From: Bog-473 sp963744225
Lineage (GTDB): Bacteria; Actinomycetota; Acidimicrobiia; Acidimicrobiales; RAAP-2
NCBI GenBank assembly: GCA_963744225.1
Contig: CAVUSV010000004.1
Coordinates: forward strand, 1,240,001 to 1,304,000
DNA length: 64,000 bases
Direction: 5' to 3'
The notes beneath the pieces were generated by a model that was not told the origin of the DNA, did no database searches, and saw only the letters and a program-made list of their open reading frames with translations. This document shows, one piece after another, positions 49,666-57,568 of the stretch (positions are counted from its first letter, which is position 1; every line of letters begins with the position of its first letter). The position numbers and the translations under genes were made by a program.

Positions 49666-50787
49666 GTGGCGGAGAGCGGCGCCGACCCGGTGGAGCCGAA
49701 GCGGTCGCTGTGGTACCTCGATACCTCGGCCGTCTCGATCCCCGTCGGGCTCCAGTGCGCGGTCGCCATCGCACTCCCCCTGATCGTCGGGATCAGCACC
49801 GGGCACGACCGTGCCGCCGGCTGGGGCGCGGTCGGTGCCTTCTTGACGGCCATGGCCATGGACCAACCCGACCACGAGTTCCGGGCCCGAATCGTGGCCG
49901 CCACCGCGGCGTTCGTCGGGCTCGGGGGTTTCCTGGGCGCGCTCGCCGGCATCGAGGGCGTGGCCATCTATCCCCTCGTGGGCGCCTGGGCCCTGGTGTC
50001 GGGCCTGATGGCAGCCGTCAGCGAGCGGGCGGCGCTGGTCGGTGTCTCCTCGGCCACCGCGCTCCTCTACGCCGCCTCGTTCCACGTCTCCACCGCGGAG
50101 TCGGCCCGTGCCGGCCTCTGGATGCTGGCGTCGGGTCTCGGAGCCGCCGCGATCGGGTGGGCGTCCCACGTGCCGGCCAGGCGCGTGCACCCCGGTACCC
50201 AGGGCCCCGGCGGCAACGGCACCAGGCTGGTCGGGCTGGCGTGGCTGAAGAGCGCGCGGGCCATCCTGCGGCGCGGCGTCCGCCAGCCGAAGTTCCTCCA
50301 CCACGCGCTGCGTCTGACGACGGTGACGGAGGCCGCCACGGTCCTCTACCGGCTGCTCAGCACGACCGACGGCTTCTGGATACCCGAAGCGGCCCTCTTC
50401 ATTGGCCGGCCCGACGCCGGGGTCACGCGCCGGCGCAGCGTCCTGCGGGTCGTCGGTTCGGCCGTCGGCGTCACCCTGACCACGTTGGTGCTCGTGGCTC
50501 TGGACCCGGGCCCGGCCGGGTTGGCGGGCATCTCGGTGGTGGCGGGGGCCGTGGCCTTCTCGGTCCATCGGGTGAATTTCGGCCTCTATGTCACCTTCGT
50601 CACCGTGCTCTTCGTCCTCTTGACCGCCTTCGGCGGCGTGCCCGAGAGCCACGCCGTCATCGAGCGGCTGGCCTTCAACGTCCTCGGCGCCGCGCTCGCC
50701 GTCGCTGCGCTCCGGCTGTGGCCGACCCCCGGTGTCGGGCCTGATCCCGAGCCCGGTTCCGAACCCGAGCTTGCGTCCGGCACCTGA
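49666..50787 (+). CDS. FUSC-like integral membrane protein
   Basis: 373 residues with about ten hydrophobic segments in two sets, separated by a cytoplasmic stretch (about residues 170-220). The motif of alternating Gly/Ala helices with GHDRAAGWGAVGAFLTAMA resembles the fusaric-acid-resistance/aromatic-acid-exporter superfamily (FUSC). No periplasmic partner is adjacent. The C end is Pro/Glu-rich. It interrupts the common map-infA linkage. The family call is by overall pattern only; substrate unknown. Confidence 0.6.
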   Translation: MAESGADPVEPKRSLWYLDTSAVSIPVGLQCAVAIALPLIVGISTGHDRAAGWGAVGAFLTAMAMDQPDHEFRARIVAATAAFVGLGGFLGALAGIEGVAIYPLVGAWALVSGLMAAVSERAALVGVSSATALLYAASFHVSTAESARAGLWMLASGLGAAAIGWASHVPARRVHPGTQGPGGNGTRLVGLAWLKSARAILRRGVRQPKFLHHALRLTTVTEAATVLYRLLSTTDGFWIPEAALFIGRPDAGVTRRRSVLRVVGSAVGVTLTTLVLVALDPGPAGLAGISVVAGAVAFSVHRVNFGLYVTFVTVLFVLLTAFGGVPESHAVIERLAFNVLGAALAVAALRLWPTPGVGPDPEPGSEPELASGT

Positions 50788-50827
50788 GGCCCGGGATGGA
50801 AGGAGGGTAAGGTGACAGCCTGACCAG

Positions 50828-50852
50828 GGCGGGCCGCCTCGCCGGACCCGCC
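50828..50852 (+). terminator. Hairpin after FUSC-like gene
   Basis: GGCGGG-N13-CCCGCC lies 40 bp after the stop. No T-run. A possible terminator before the infA operon. Confidence 0.35.
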
Positions 50853-50930
50853 GGACCTGCCTCCCGAGGGGGAACCGGCGTCCGACCAGGCAGAACCGAG
50901 CGTCGGGGTGGATTTCGGCTCCGGATGCGG

Positions 50931-50936
50931 TAGACT
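50931..50936 (+). promoter_or_regulatory. infA operon -10 candidate
   Basis: TAGACT, about 140 bp before infA; the -35 (GTGGAT at 17 bp) is weak. This gap is the natural place for the infA-rpmJ-rpsM-rpsK-rpsD-rpoA-rplQ promoter. Nothing else is recognised between 50853 and 51060. Confidence 0.4.
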
Positions 50937-51075
50937 CATTCGCTGGCTCTAGGCCTCGGTTCGTCTCCGCGGAGATGGACTGCCCGGAAGCCACGCCCGA
51001 TTTCGCCCCGTTCCGGCCTCGCGCCACCGGTGCGGTCGGGTCAGCACACGAAAGCAACACTCAGGAGAGAGTCAC

Positions 51076-51300
51076 CTGCCCAAGCCCAAGGAAGATGCCA
51101 TCGTGCTGGAAGGCACGGTGGTCGAGCCACTGCCCAATGCCATGTTCCGCGTCGAGTTGGAGAACGGACACAAGGTGCTGGCGCACAGCTCGGGAAAGAT
51201 GAGGATGCACCGTATCCGCATCCTTCCGGGGGACAAGGTGCAGGTCGAGATCACTCCGTACGACCTCAACCGGGGTCGGATCACCTATCGGTACAAGTAA
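51076..51300 (+). CDS. infA: Translation initiation factor IF-1, apparent CTG start
   Basis: 74 residues of OB fold (LEGTVVEPLPNAMFRVELEN, GKMRMHRIRILPGDKVQVEI in part, ending GRITYRYK). IF-1 occupies the A site during initiation. Conserved N-terminal residues PKPKEDAI lie before any ATG, GTG or TTG in frame; the codon where Met is expected is CTG (51076-51078), with AGGAGAGAG upstream at ideal distance. The next ordinary start, GTG 51103, would remove nine conserved residues and sit 35 nt from the SD. Either CTG is used or the base is misread. Confidence 0.9.
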   Translation: MPKPKEDAIVLEGTVVEPLPNAMFRVELENGHKVLAHSSGKMRMHRIRILPGDKVQVEITPYDLNRGRITYRYK

Positions 51301-51314
51301 GGACAGAGAGTCAA

Positions 51315-51428
51315 GTGAAGGTTCGGCCAAGCGTGAAGCCGATCTGTGAGAAGTGCAAGGTCATCCGGCGACGTGGTGTCGTCCGGGTGATCTGCGACAA
51401 CCCGCGCCACAAGCAGCGGCAGGGCTAG
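51315..51428 (+). CDS. rpmJ: 50S ribosomal protein L36
   Basis: 37 residues, standard. Zinc protein of the C-x2-C-x12-C-x4-H kind (CEKC, CDNPRH). The GTG start matches the typical N end KVRPSVKPICEKCKVIRR. Lies 14 bp after infA and 14 bp before rpsM. Confidence 0.97.
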   Translation: MKVRPSVKPICEKCKVIRRRGVVRVICDNPRHKQRQG

Positions 51429-51442
51429 GGAGAGGACGACGC

Positions 51443-51820
51443 ATGGCCCGAATTTCCGGAGTGGACATCCCGCGCGAGAAGCGGCTGGAGATCTCCCTGA
51501 CCTACATCTACGGCATCGGCCCGACGCTCTCGCAGCAGATCTGCGATGCGACCGCCGTGAACGCCTCGACGCGCGTCCGCGACCTCACCGATGAGGAAGT
51601 CGCCAAGCTCCGCGCCTATGTCGACACGAACTTCCGGGTCGAGGGTGACCTGCGCCGTGACGTCTCCCAGGACATCAAGCGCAAGATGGAGATCAACTGC
51701 TACGAGGGCATCCGGCACCGCAAGGGCCTGCCGGTTCACGGCCAGCGCACCCATACGAACGCTCGCACCCGGAAGGGCCCGAAGAAGACCGTCGCCGGCA
51801 AGAAAAAGGTGAAGAAGTAA
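51443..51820 (+). CDS. rpsM: 30S ribosomal protein S13
   Basis: 125 residues. Head protein that bridges to the 50S and contacts P-site tRNA. MARISGVDIPREKRLEISL, YIYGIGPTLSQQIC and RHRKGLPVHGQRTHTNART (in part) are standard, with a Lys-rich end. SD GAGAGGA precedes the ATG; the stop shares a base with rpsK (TAATG). Confidence 0.97.
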   Translation: MARISGVDIPREKRLEISLTYIYGIGPTLSQQICDATAVNASTRVRDLTDEEVAKLRAYVDTNFRVEGDLRRDVSQDIKRKMEINCYEGIRHRKGLPVHGQRTHTNARTRKGPKKTVAGKKKVKK

Positions 51821-52221
51821 TGGCCAAGCCCGCCAAGCCCGGCGCCCGGCGCCCCCGTCGCAAGGAGCGCAAGAACATCTCCTACGGCGTCGCCCACATC
51901 AAGAGCTCGTTCAACAACACCATCGTCTCCATCGCCGACCCCGAGGGCAACGTGCTCGCCTGGGCGTCGGCCGGCAACGTCGGCTTCAAGGGATCGCGCA
52001 AGTCGACCCCGTTCGCGGCCCAGCTGGCCGCCGAAGCCTGTGCCAAGCGCGCCATGGAGCACGGCGTGCGCAAGGTCGACGTGCTCGTGCGCGGGCCCGG
52101 ATCAGGCCGCGAGACCGCCATCCGGTCGCTGGCTGCGGTCGGGATCGAAGTCGTCGGCATCAAGGACGTGACCCCGATCCCCCATAACGGCTGTCGCCCC
52201 AAGAAGCGGCGCCGGGTCTAG
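51820..52221 (+). CDS. rpsK: 30S ribosomal protein S11
   Basis: 133 residues, normal. Platform protein near the E-site mRNA. GVAHIKSSFNNTIVSIADP (in part), ASAGNVGFKGSRKSTPFAAQ and DVTPIPHNGCRPKKRRRV are typical. Coupled to rpsM by a 1-nt overlap. Confidence 0.97.
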   Translation: MAKPAKPGARRPRRKERKNISYGVAHIKSSFNNTIVSIADPEGNVLAWASAGNVGFKGSRKSTPFAAQLAAEACAKRAMEHGVRKVDVLVRGPGSGRETAIRSLAAVGIEVVGIKDVTPIPHNGCRPKKRRRV

Positions 52222-52245
52222 GTCGAAGAGGAAGAGGAACACTCC

Positions 52246-52893
52246 ATGGCTCGATACACCGGTCCCGTCTGCCGCCTCTGCCGGCGCGAGCGGACCAAAT
52301 TGTTCTTGAAGGGTGAGCGCTGCTACTCGCTCAAGTGCCCGGTCTCCGAGGCGGTCACCGACCGCCACAGCCGCGCCTACCCGCCCGGCGAGCACGGTCG
52401 CGACCGTATGCGGCAGGGCTCCGAGTACCTGTCCCAGCTGCGCGAGAAGCAGAAGGCCCGGCGGATCTACGGGATCTTGGAGAAGCAGTTCCGCAACATG
52501 TACGAGGAGGCCACCCGGCAGGGCGGCATCACCGGTGAGAACCTGCTGCGCAACCTCGAGCTTCGCCTCGACAACGTGGTCTTCCGGGCCGGTTGGGGCG
52601 CCAGCCGCCGCCAGGCCCGCCAGTTCGTGCGCCACGGGCACGTCAGCGTGAACGGCAAACGGGTGACCATCCCGAGCTACCGCGTCCGCAAGGGCGACAA
52701 GGTCGTCCTGCGCGAAGCGACCCGGGGGAACTTCTTGGTCCGCCGCAACCTGGACACCTTGGAGCGCCAGACCCCCGCGTGGCTCGAGACCGGTGACTCG
52801 GGGTTCTCGGTCTCCGTCCTCAACCCACCGCTCCGTGAGCACATCGACGAGCCCATTCAGGAGCAGTTAATCGTCGAGCTCTACTCGAAGTAG
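52246..52893 (+). CDS. rpsD: 30S ribosomal protein S4, zinc-finger (C+) type
   Basis: 215 residues. Assembly initiator; binds the 16S 5' domain. Four N-terminal cysteines (CRLC, then CYSLKC) form a zinc site, the C+ form. The S4 RNA-binding domain carries RLDNVVFRAGWGASRRQARQ (in part) and VRHGHVSVNGKRV. 24 bp after rpsK and 47 bp before rpoA. Confidence 0.97.
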   Translation: MARYTGPVCRLCRRERTKLFLKGERCYSLKCPVSEAVTDRHSRAYPPGEHGRDRMRQGSEYLSQLREKQKARRIYGILEKQFRNMYEEATRQGGITGENLLRNLELRLDNVVFRAGWGASRRQARQFVRHGHVSVNGKRVTIPSYRVRKGDKVVLREATRGNFLVRRNLDTLERQTPAWLETGDSGFSVSVLNPPLREHIDEPIQEQLIVELYSK

Positions 52894-52940
52894 TCCCCGC
52901 ACCAGATCGCCCGACCCCCAACGCAACAGGAGTACGCACC

Positions 52941-53879
52941 ATGCTGATCATCCAACGCCCGACCGTCGAAGTCGTCGACGAGGAGCAGAACAACCGGCAG
53001 CGTTTCGCCATTGGCCCGCTCGACCCGGGCTTCGGCACCACGCTCGGCAACTCGCTCCGGCGCACGTTGCTGTCGTCCATCCCCGGCGGCGCCGTGACCC
53101 AGCTGCGCTTCGACGAAGCGCTGCACGAGTTCACCACGCTCCCCGGCGTCAAGGAGGACGTGACCGACATCATCCTGAACCTCAAGGACCTCCTGGTCCG
53201 GGTGCAGTCTGACGAGCCGGTGACGCTCCGCCTCGACGTGCGCGGCCCGGCGGACGCCACCGCGGCCGACCTGCAGCTGCCCGCGGACGTCGAGATCCTC
53301 AACCCCGACCTGCACATCGCTTCCATCAACGCCAAAGGGCGCCTGGCCGTCGACGTGACGGTGGAACGCGGCCGCGGCTATGCGTCGGCGGACAAGAACA
53401 AGAAGTCCTCGACCATCGGCGTCATCCCGATCGACTCGATCTTCTCGCCGGTGCACCGCGTCACCTTCGACATCGAGCCGGTGCGGGTGGAGCAGTCGAC
53501 CAACTACGACCGCCTCGTGCTCGACATCGAGACCGACGGGACCATCTCACCCCGCGAGGCCCTGGCCTCCGCGGGCGACACGCTGCGCAACCTGGTCTCG
53601 CTCGTGGCTGACCTCGAGGAGGCCCCGCAGGGACTCGAACTGGGCGACACCGGCACGACCACCAGTGGCTCGCCCGACCTCGACCTGCGTATCGAGGAGC
53701 TCGACCTGTCGGAGCGGCCCCGCAACTGCCTCAAGCGAGCGCAGATCAACACGATTGGCGAGCTGGTCGAGCGCACCATGGACGACCTCCTGGCCATCAC
53801 CAACTTCGGCCAGAAGTCGGCCGACGAAGTCGTCCAGCGGCTGGACGAGCGCGGGCTGTCGCTCCGCACGAGGGACTGA
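52941..53879 (+). CDS. rpoA: DNA-directed RNA polymerase subunit alpha
   Basis: 312 residues. Assembles beta and beta' (rpoBC at 6.8-14.5 kb) and contacts UP elements and activators. The N-terminal dimer domain carries GPLDPGFGTTLGNSLRRTLL (in part) and SIPGGAVTQLRFD. The C-terminal domain begins near 250 (LDLSERPRNCLKRAQINTIG in part) and ends SADEVVQRLDERGL. Intact. 6 nt before rplQ. Confidence 0.97.
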   Translation: MLIIQRPTVEVVDEEQNNRQRFAIGPLDPGFGTTLGNSLRRTLLSSIPGGAVTQLRFDEALHEFTTLPGVKEDVTDIILNLKDLLVRVQSDEPVTLRLDVRGPADATAADLQLPADVEILNPDLHIASINAKGRLAVDVTVERGRGYASADKNKKSSTIGVIPIDSIFSPVHRVTFDIEPVRVEQSTNYDRLVLDIETDGTISPREALASAGDTLRNLVSLVADLEEAPQGLELGDTGTTTSGSPDLDLRIEELDLSERPRNCLKRAQINTIGELVERTMDDLLAITNFGQKSADEVVQRLDERGLSLRTRD

Positions 53880-53885
53880 TCGGCC

Positions 53886-54239
53886 ATGCAGGGAACCCCC
53901 AGACGCGGCCGCCGCCTCGGCGGTTCGTCGGCGCACCAGAAGTCCATGCTGGGCAACCTGGTCGCCTCGCTGATCGCGGCCGAGTCGATCGTGACCACGG
54001 AGGCCAAAGCGAAGGCACTGCGCCCGGTGGCCGAGAAGTGCGTCACGGCGGCGCGCCAGGGCGGCATCGCCAACCAGCGCAACGTGGTCGCCCTCATCCG
54101 GGACAAGGACATGACGCATAAGCTCTTCGAGGAGATCGGGCCCCGCTACGCCGACCGTCCCGGGGGCTACACGCGCATCCTCAAGCTGGGCCCGCGCCCC
54201 GGCGACAACGCGCCGATGGCGCGGATCGAGTTCGTCTGA
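53886..54239 (+). CDS. rplQ: 50S ribosomal protein L17
   Basis: 117 residues, the short bacterial form without the long actinobacterial C-extension. MQGTPRRGRRLGGSSAHQKS, LVASLIAAESIVTTEAKAK and YTRILKLGPRPGDNAPMARI (in part) are typical. Closes the alpha operon; truA begins 2 nt later. Confidence 0.96.
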   Translation: MQGTPRRGRRLGGSSAHQKSMLGNLVASLIAAESIVTTEAKAKALRPVAEKCVTAARQGGIANQRNVVALIRDKDMTHKLFEEIGPRYADRPGGYTRILKLGPRPGDNAPMARIEFV

Positions 54240-54241
54240 CT

Positions 54242-55066
54242 GTGGGGCACGACGCCGGCGCTGCGACGCAGCGCTGGCGGCTCCTGATCGCGTACGACGG
54301 TTCGGCCTTCCGGGGCTTTGCGATCCAGCCCGAGGTCCCGACCGTGGCCGGGGCCTTGCGCCTGGCGCTCGGGCGCACCGCCCGGCTGCCCGAGCCGCCG
54401 GTCCTCACCTGTGCCGGCCGCACCGACGCCGGAGTGCACGCCCGGGGGCAGGTGGTCCACGTGGACCTCCCGGCCACCTCCTACGACGGGCCCGGGTTGG
54501 CCCGCGCCCTCAACCGCCAGCTGGCGCCCGCGGTCGTGGTGCGCCGGGCCGAGGAGGTCGGGTCCGAATTCGACGCCCGCCGCTCGGCCACCGGCCGTAC
54601 GTACCGCTACCTGGTGTGGAACGCTCCGGAGCCCGACCCGCTGTTGGCGCAGGTGGCCTGGCACGTCCGTGACCCCCTCAATCTCGGCTCCATGCGCACC
54701 GCCTCCGACGTGCTGCTCGGCACCCACGACTTCCGCTCCTTCTGCCGCCGACGCGCCGGGACCGACGGCTCCGAACCGCTGGTCCGTACGGTGACCATGG
54801 CCCGCTGGCGCATCGACGGGGGCCCCGAGGCGAGTGACGCCGCCGCCGACGGGGAGGCCCGGCTGTTGCGCTTCGAGATCGCGGCGAACTCCTTTTGCCA
54901 CCAGATGGTCCGCTCTCTCGTGGCCAGCCTGGTGCAGGTGGGCCAGGGGCGTCTGACCGCGGCCGGGCTCATGGAGCGCCTGCGGGCGGCCCGGCGGTTG
55001 CCCGGCCCCGAGCCGGCCCCGGCCGGGGGTCTGTGCCTGGTCTCGGTGGCCTACCGATCCGGGTAG
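54242..55066 (+). CDS. truA: tRNA pseudouridine(38-40) synthase
   Basis: 274 residues. Makes pseudouridine at tRNA positions 38-40. The catalytic Asp is in AGRTDAGVHARGQVVHVD (about residues 59-76); RTYRYLVWN and HQMVRSLVASLVQVGQGRL (in part) are family blocks. GTG start 2 nt after rplQ, no room for another. Its stop lies in the first copy of a 13-bp tandem repeat. Confidence 0.94.
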   Translation: MGHDAGAATQRWRLLIAYDGSAFRGFAIQPEVPTVAGALRLALGRTARLPEPPVLTCAGRTDAGVHARGQVVHVDLPATSYDGPGLARALNRQLAPAVVVRRAEEVGSEFDARRSATGRTYRYLVWNAPEPDPLLAQVAWHVRDPLNLGSMRTASDVLLGTHDFRSFCRRRAGTDGSEPLVRTVTMARWRIDGGPEASDAAADGEARLLRFEIAANSFCHQMVRSLVASLVQVGQGRLTAAGLMERLRAARRLPGPEPAPAGGLCLVSVAYRSG

Positions 55067-55093
55067 GCGATCCGGGTAGGCGATCCGGGTAGG
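55055..55093 (+). repeat. 13-bp tandem repeat x3 spanning the truA stop
   Basis: CGATCCGGGTAGG three times in perfect tandem (39 bp). The first copy encodes the last residues and TAG of truA; each further copy repeats a TAG. Likely replication slippage. Confidence 0.9.
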
Positions 55094-55159
55094 GCCGGCC
55101 CCGGAGGGCGAGATGAGGTCCGGCCGCCGGACGCGTTCCGACCGCATTCGGGCGGCGGC

Positions 55160-55188
55160 TTGCTCCCCCTGCCCAAGGGCCCTATCCT
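55160..55188 (+). promoter_or_regulatory. rplM-rpsI promoter candidate
   Basis: TTGCTC, 17-bp spacer, TATCCT. The predicted start near 55195 gives a leader of about 95 nt. Otherwise nothing recognised in the truA-rplM gap. Confidence 0.55.
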
Positions 55189-55290
55189 GGTAGGTCGGCT
55201 CTTGGGACCCCCGGGAGCCCTGAGCCCGCCCCGGGCAAGCATGGCGGGGGGAACGGCTCGCTCACCACGCGGATGCGAAAGATCGGTCTT

Positions 55291-55740
55291 GTGCGCACAT
55301 TTTCACCGAAGGTCACCGAGATCACACGGGCCTGGTACGTCGTCGATGCCGACGGCCTCGTCCTCGGGCGCCTGGCCTCCTCCGTTGCGGCCGTCCTGCG
55401 CGGCAAGCACCGTCCCTATTTCGCCCCCCACGTCGACACCGGCGACCACGTGATCGTGATCAACGCGGACAAGGTCGTCCTCACCTCGGGCAAGGCCGAG
55501 GCCAAGATGGCGTACCGCCACAGCGGCTACCCCGGCGGCCTGCGCGCCACGAGCTATGCCGAACTGCTCGAGGAGCATCCAGCCGAGCTCGTCCGGCGCT
55601 CGGTGCGCGGCATGCTGCCCAAGAACACCCTCGGCCGCCAGATGCTCTCCAAGCTGCAGGTCTACGCCGGCCCCGACCACCCCCACGCCGCCCAGAAGCC
55701 CGAGCCGCTCGACCTGCCCGCGGCCCGCCGCGCCGGCTGA
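55291..55740 (+). CDS. rplM: 50S ribosomal protein L13
   Basis: 149 residues by the GTG start, which gives the classic N end MRTFSPKVTEITRAWYVVDA (in part); an ATG at 55273 would add six residues (MRKIGL) and lacks a better SD. HVDTGDHVIVINADKV and YRHSGYPGGLRATSY are conserved. Early assembly protein of the 50S. Forms the usual pair with rpsI. Confidence 0.95.
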   Translation: MRTFSPKVTEITRAWYVVDADGLVLGRLASSVAAVLRGKHRPYFAPHVDTGDHVIVINADKVVLTSGKAEAKMAYRHSGYPGGLRATSYAELLEEHPAELVRRSVRGMLPKNTLGRQMLSKLQVYAGPDHPHAAQKPEPLDLPAARRAG

Positions 55741-55773
55741 CCACGCGCGCATCAGGAAGGACACCACCTCGCC

Positions 55774-56165
55774 ATGCCCACACCACTGACCCAGTCCACC
55801 GGACGGCGCAAGCGCGCGGTGGCGCGCATCCGCTTCCGCCCCGGCCAAGGCGCGATCACCATCAACAAGCAACCCTTCGAGAAGTACTTCACTTCGGCCA
55901 CGCACCGCATGCTCGTGACCGAGCCCCTGCGGGTCACCAACATGGCGGAGTCCTACGACATCGACGCGACCATCGACGGCGGCGGGGTCTCGGGGCAGGC
56001 CGGCGCCATGCGTCTCGGCATCGCCCGCAGCCTGTGCGAGGTCGACCCCGAGTTGCGCAGCGCGCTCAAGCGCTCGGGCCTTCTCACCCGCGACGCGGTG
56101 AGAAGGAGTCGAAGAAGTACGGCCTCAAGAAGGCCCGCAAGGCGCCGCAGTACTCCAAGCGGTAG
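55774..56165 (+). CDS. rpsI: 30S ribosomal protein S9, frame broken near 56098
   Basis: P-site protein whose C-terminal Lys-Arg tail touches the anticodon. GRRKRAVARIRFRPGQGAIT (in part) and GGGVSGQAGAMRLGIARSL are in frame. One G missing in GACGCGGTGAGAAGG joins DAVEKESKKYGLKKARKAP and the essential end QYSKR, giving 130 residues as expected. Confidence 0.95.
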
Positions 56166-56176
56166 ATCCGACGCGA

Positions 56177-57547
56177 ATGGCGCCGGCCCGCTTCGGCACC
56201 GATGGCGTGCGCGGGGTTGCGAACGAGGAGCTCACGGCCGAACTGGCGCTTGCCCTCGGACGCGCCGCCGCCCGCGTCCTGCCCGCCCCGACCTTCGTCG
56301 TCGGCCGCGACACCCGTCGCTCGGGCCCACTCCTGCAGGCCGCCTTCTCGGCCGGCCTGGCCGCGGAGGGGGCCGACGTCGTCGACCTCGGGGTGCTGCC
56401 CACCCCGGGCGTGGCCGCCGTGGCCGAGCGCCGCAAGGCGCCCGGCGCCGTCATCTCGGCCTCGCACAACCCCTTTGGCGACAACGGCATCAAGCTGTTC
56501 AGCCTCCTGGGGACGAAGCTGCCGACTGACGTCGAGGGTGAGATCGAGCGCGAGCTCGACTCCCTCCTGGCCAACCCGGACGGTCCGCCCCGCCGGCCCA
56601 CCGGGCACGGGGTGGGGCGCCTCACCACCGACGCCGGCGCGGTGGATCTCTACACCGAGCACCTGATCTCCACGACCGAGGGCCGCCGCCTGGACGGACT
56701 GCGCATCATCATCGACTGCGCCAACGGGGCCGCCAGTGAGATCGCGCCGCGGGTGCTGGCCGAGCTCGGCGCCAACGTCTCGGCCCTGCACCACCGCCCC
56801 GACGGAACCAACATCAACGAGAAGTGCGGCTCGACCGATCCGACCGAACTGGCGCGTGCGGTCGTGGAGCACCAGGCCGACCTCGGCCTCGCGTTCGACG
56901 GCGACGCCGACCGGGTCATCGCCGTGGATCACAGCGGCACCGTCGTCGACGGGGACGTGCTGCTGGCCCTCTTCGCGCTCGACCTGGCCGAGCGGGGGCG
57001 CCTCAGCGGCAACACGGTCGCCGTCACTGTCATGACCAATCTCGGCTTCCGCCTGGCCATGGAGGAGCGCGGCATCGCGGTGTGCGAGACGGACGTGGGC
57101 GACCGCCACGTGCTGGCGGCGCTCGACGCCGGCGGGCTGAGTCTCGGAGGCGAGCAGTCGGGCCACATCATCTTCCGCTCGCTGTCGACGACCGGTGACG
57201 GGATCCTGACCGGGATCGCGCTGGCGGACCTGGTCCTGCGCGCCGGCCACCCCCTGGCCGATCTGTCGAGTGGCCTGGTCGAGCGCGTGCCCCAGCGCCT
57301 GGTCAACGTGCCCATCCCCCAACCCGAGCGCCTGGCCGACAGCACCGAGGTGTGGGAGGCCGTGGTCGTGGCCGAGGCGGAGCTCGGCCACGAGGGCCGG
57401 GTGCTGCTCCGGCCGAGCGGCACCGAGCCGCTGGTGCGCGTCATGGTCGAGGCGCGCGACGAGGCCCAGGCCAACGCCGTCGCGGCCCAGCTCGCTGGCA
57501 TCGTCGAAGCCGCCTTGGGGCAGATCGAGCCGCAGCGACCCAGGTAG
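56177..57547 (+). CDS. glmM: Phosphoglucosamine mutase
   Basis: 456 residues. Converts glucosamine-6-phosphate to glucosamine-1-phosphate for UDP-GlcNAc and so peptidoglycan. The phosphoserine is in SASHNPFGDNGIK (about residue 95), the metal loop DGDADRVIAVD near 241, and the sugar/phosphate end RPSGTEPLVRVMVEA. Starts 11 bp after rpsI; its partner glmS follows 21 bp on. Confidence 0.96.
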   Translation: MAPARFGTDGVRGVANEELTAELALALGRAAARVLPAPTFVVGRDTRRSGPLLQAAFSAGLAAEGADVVDLGVLPTPGVAAVAERRKAPGAVISASHNPFGDNGIKLFSLLGTKLPTDVEGEIERELDSLLANPDGPPRRPTGHGVGRLTTDAGAVDLYTEHLISTTEGRRLDGLRIIIDCANGAASEIAPRVLAELGANVSALHHRPDGTNINEKCGSTDPTELARAVVEHQADLGLAFDGDADRVIAVDHSGTVVDGDVLLALFALDLAERGRLSGNTVAVTVMTNLGFRLAMEERGIAVCETDVGDRHVLAALDAGGLSLGGEQSGHIIFRSLSTTGDGILTGIALADLVLRAGHPLADLSSGLVERVPQRLVNVPIPQPERLADSTEVWEAVVVAEAELGHEGRVLLRPSGTEPLVRVMVEARDEAQANAVAAQLAGIVEAALGQIEPQRPR

Positions 57548-57565
57548 TCCCAGGTAGCCTGGGTC
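57537..57565 (+). promoter_or_regulatory. glmM-glmS junction: hairpin and leaderless -10 candidate
   Basis: GACCCAGG (57537-57544) can pair with CCTGGGTC (57558-57565), or CCCAGG (57549-57554) with CCTGGG around TAG. The same bases contain TAGCCT (57555-57560), ending 8 nt before the glmS ATG, with no SD. Either an internal promoter for a leaderless glmS mRNA or a structure over the start. Confidence 0.45.
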
Positions 57566-57568
57566 TCC

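Noticed and set aside
57537..57568. glmS ribozyme upstream of glmS
   Set aside because: Only 21 bp separate glmM and glmS, far too short, and the ribozyme is known from Firmicutes-like groups.
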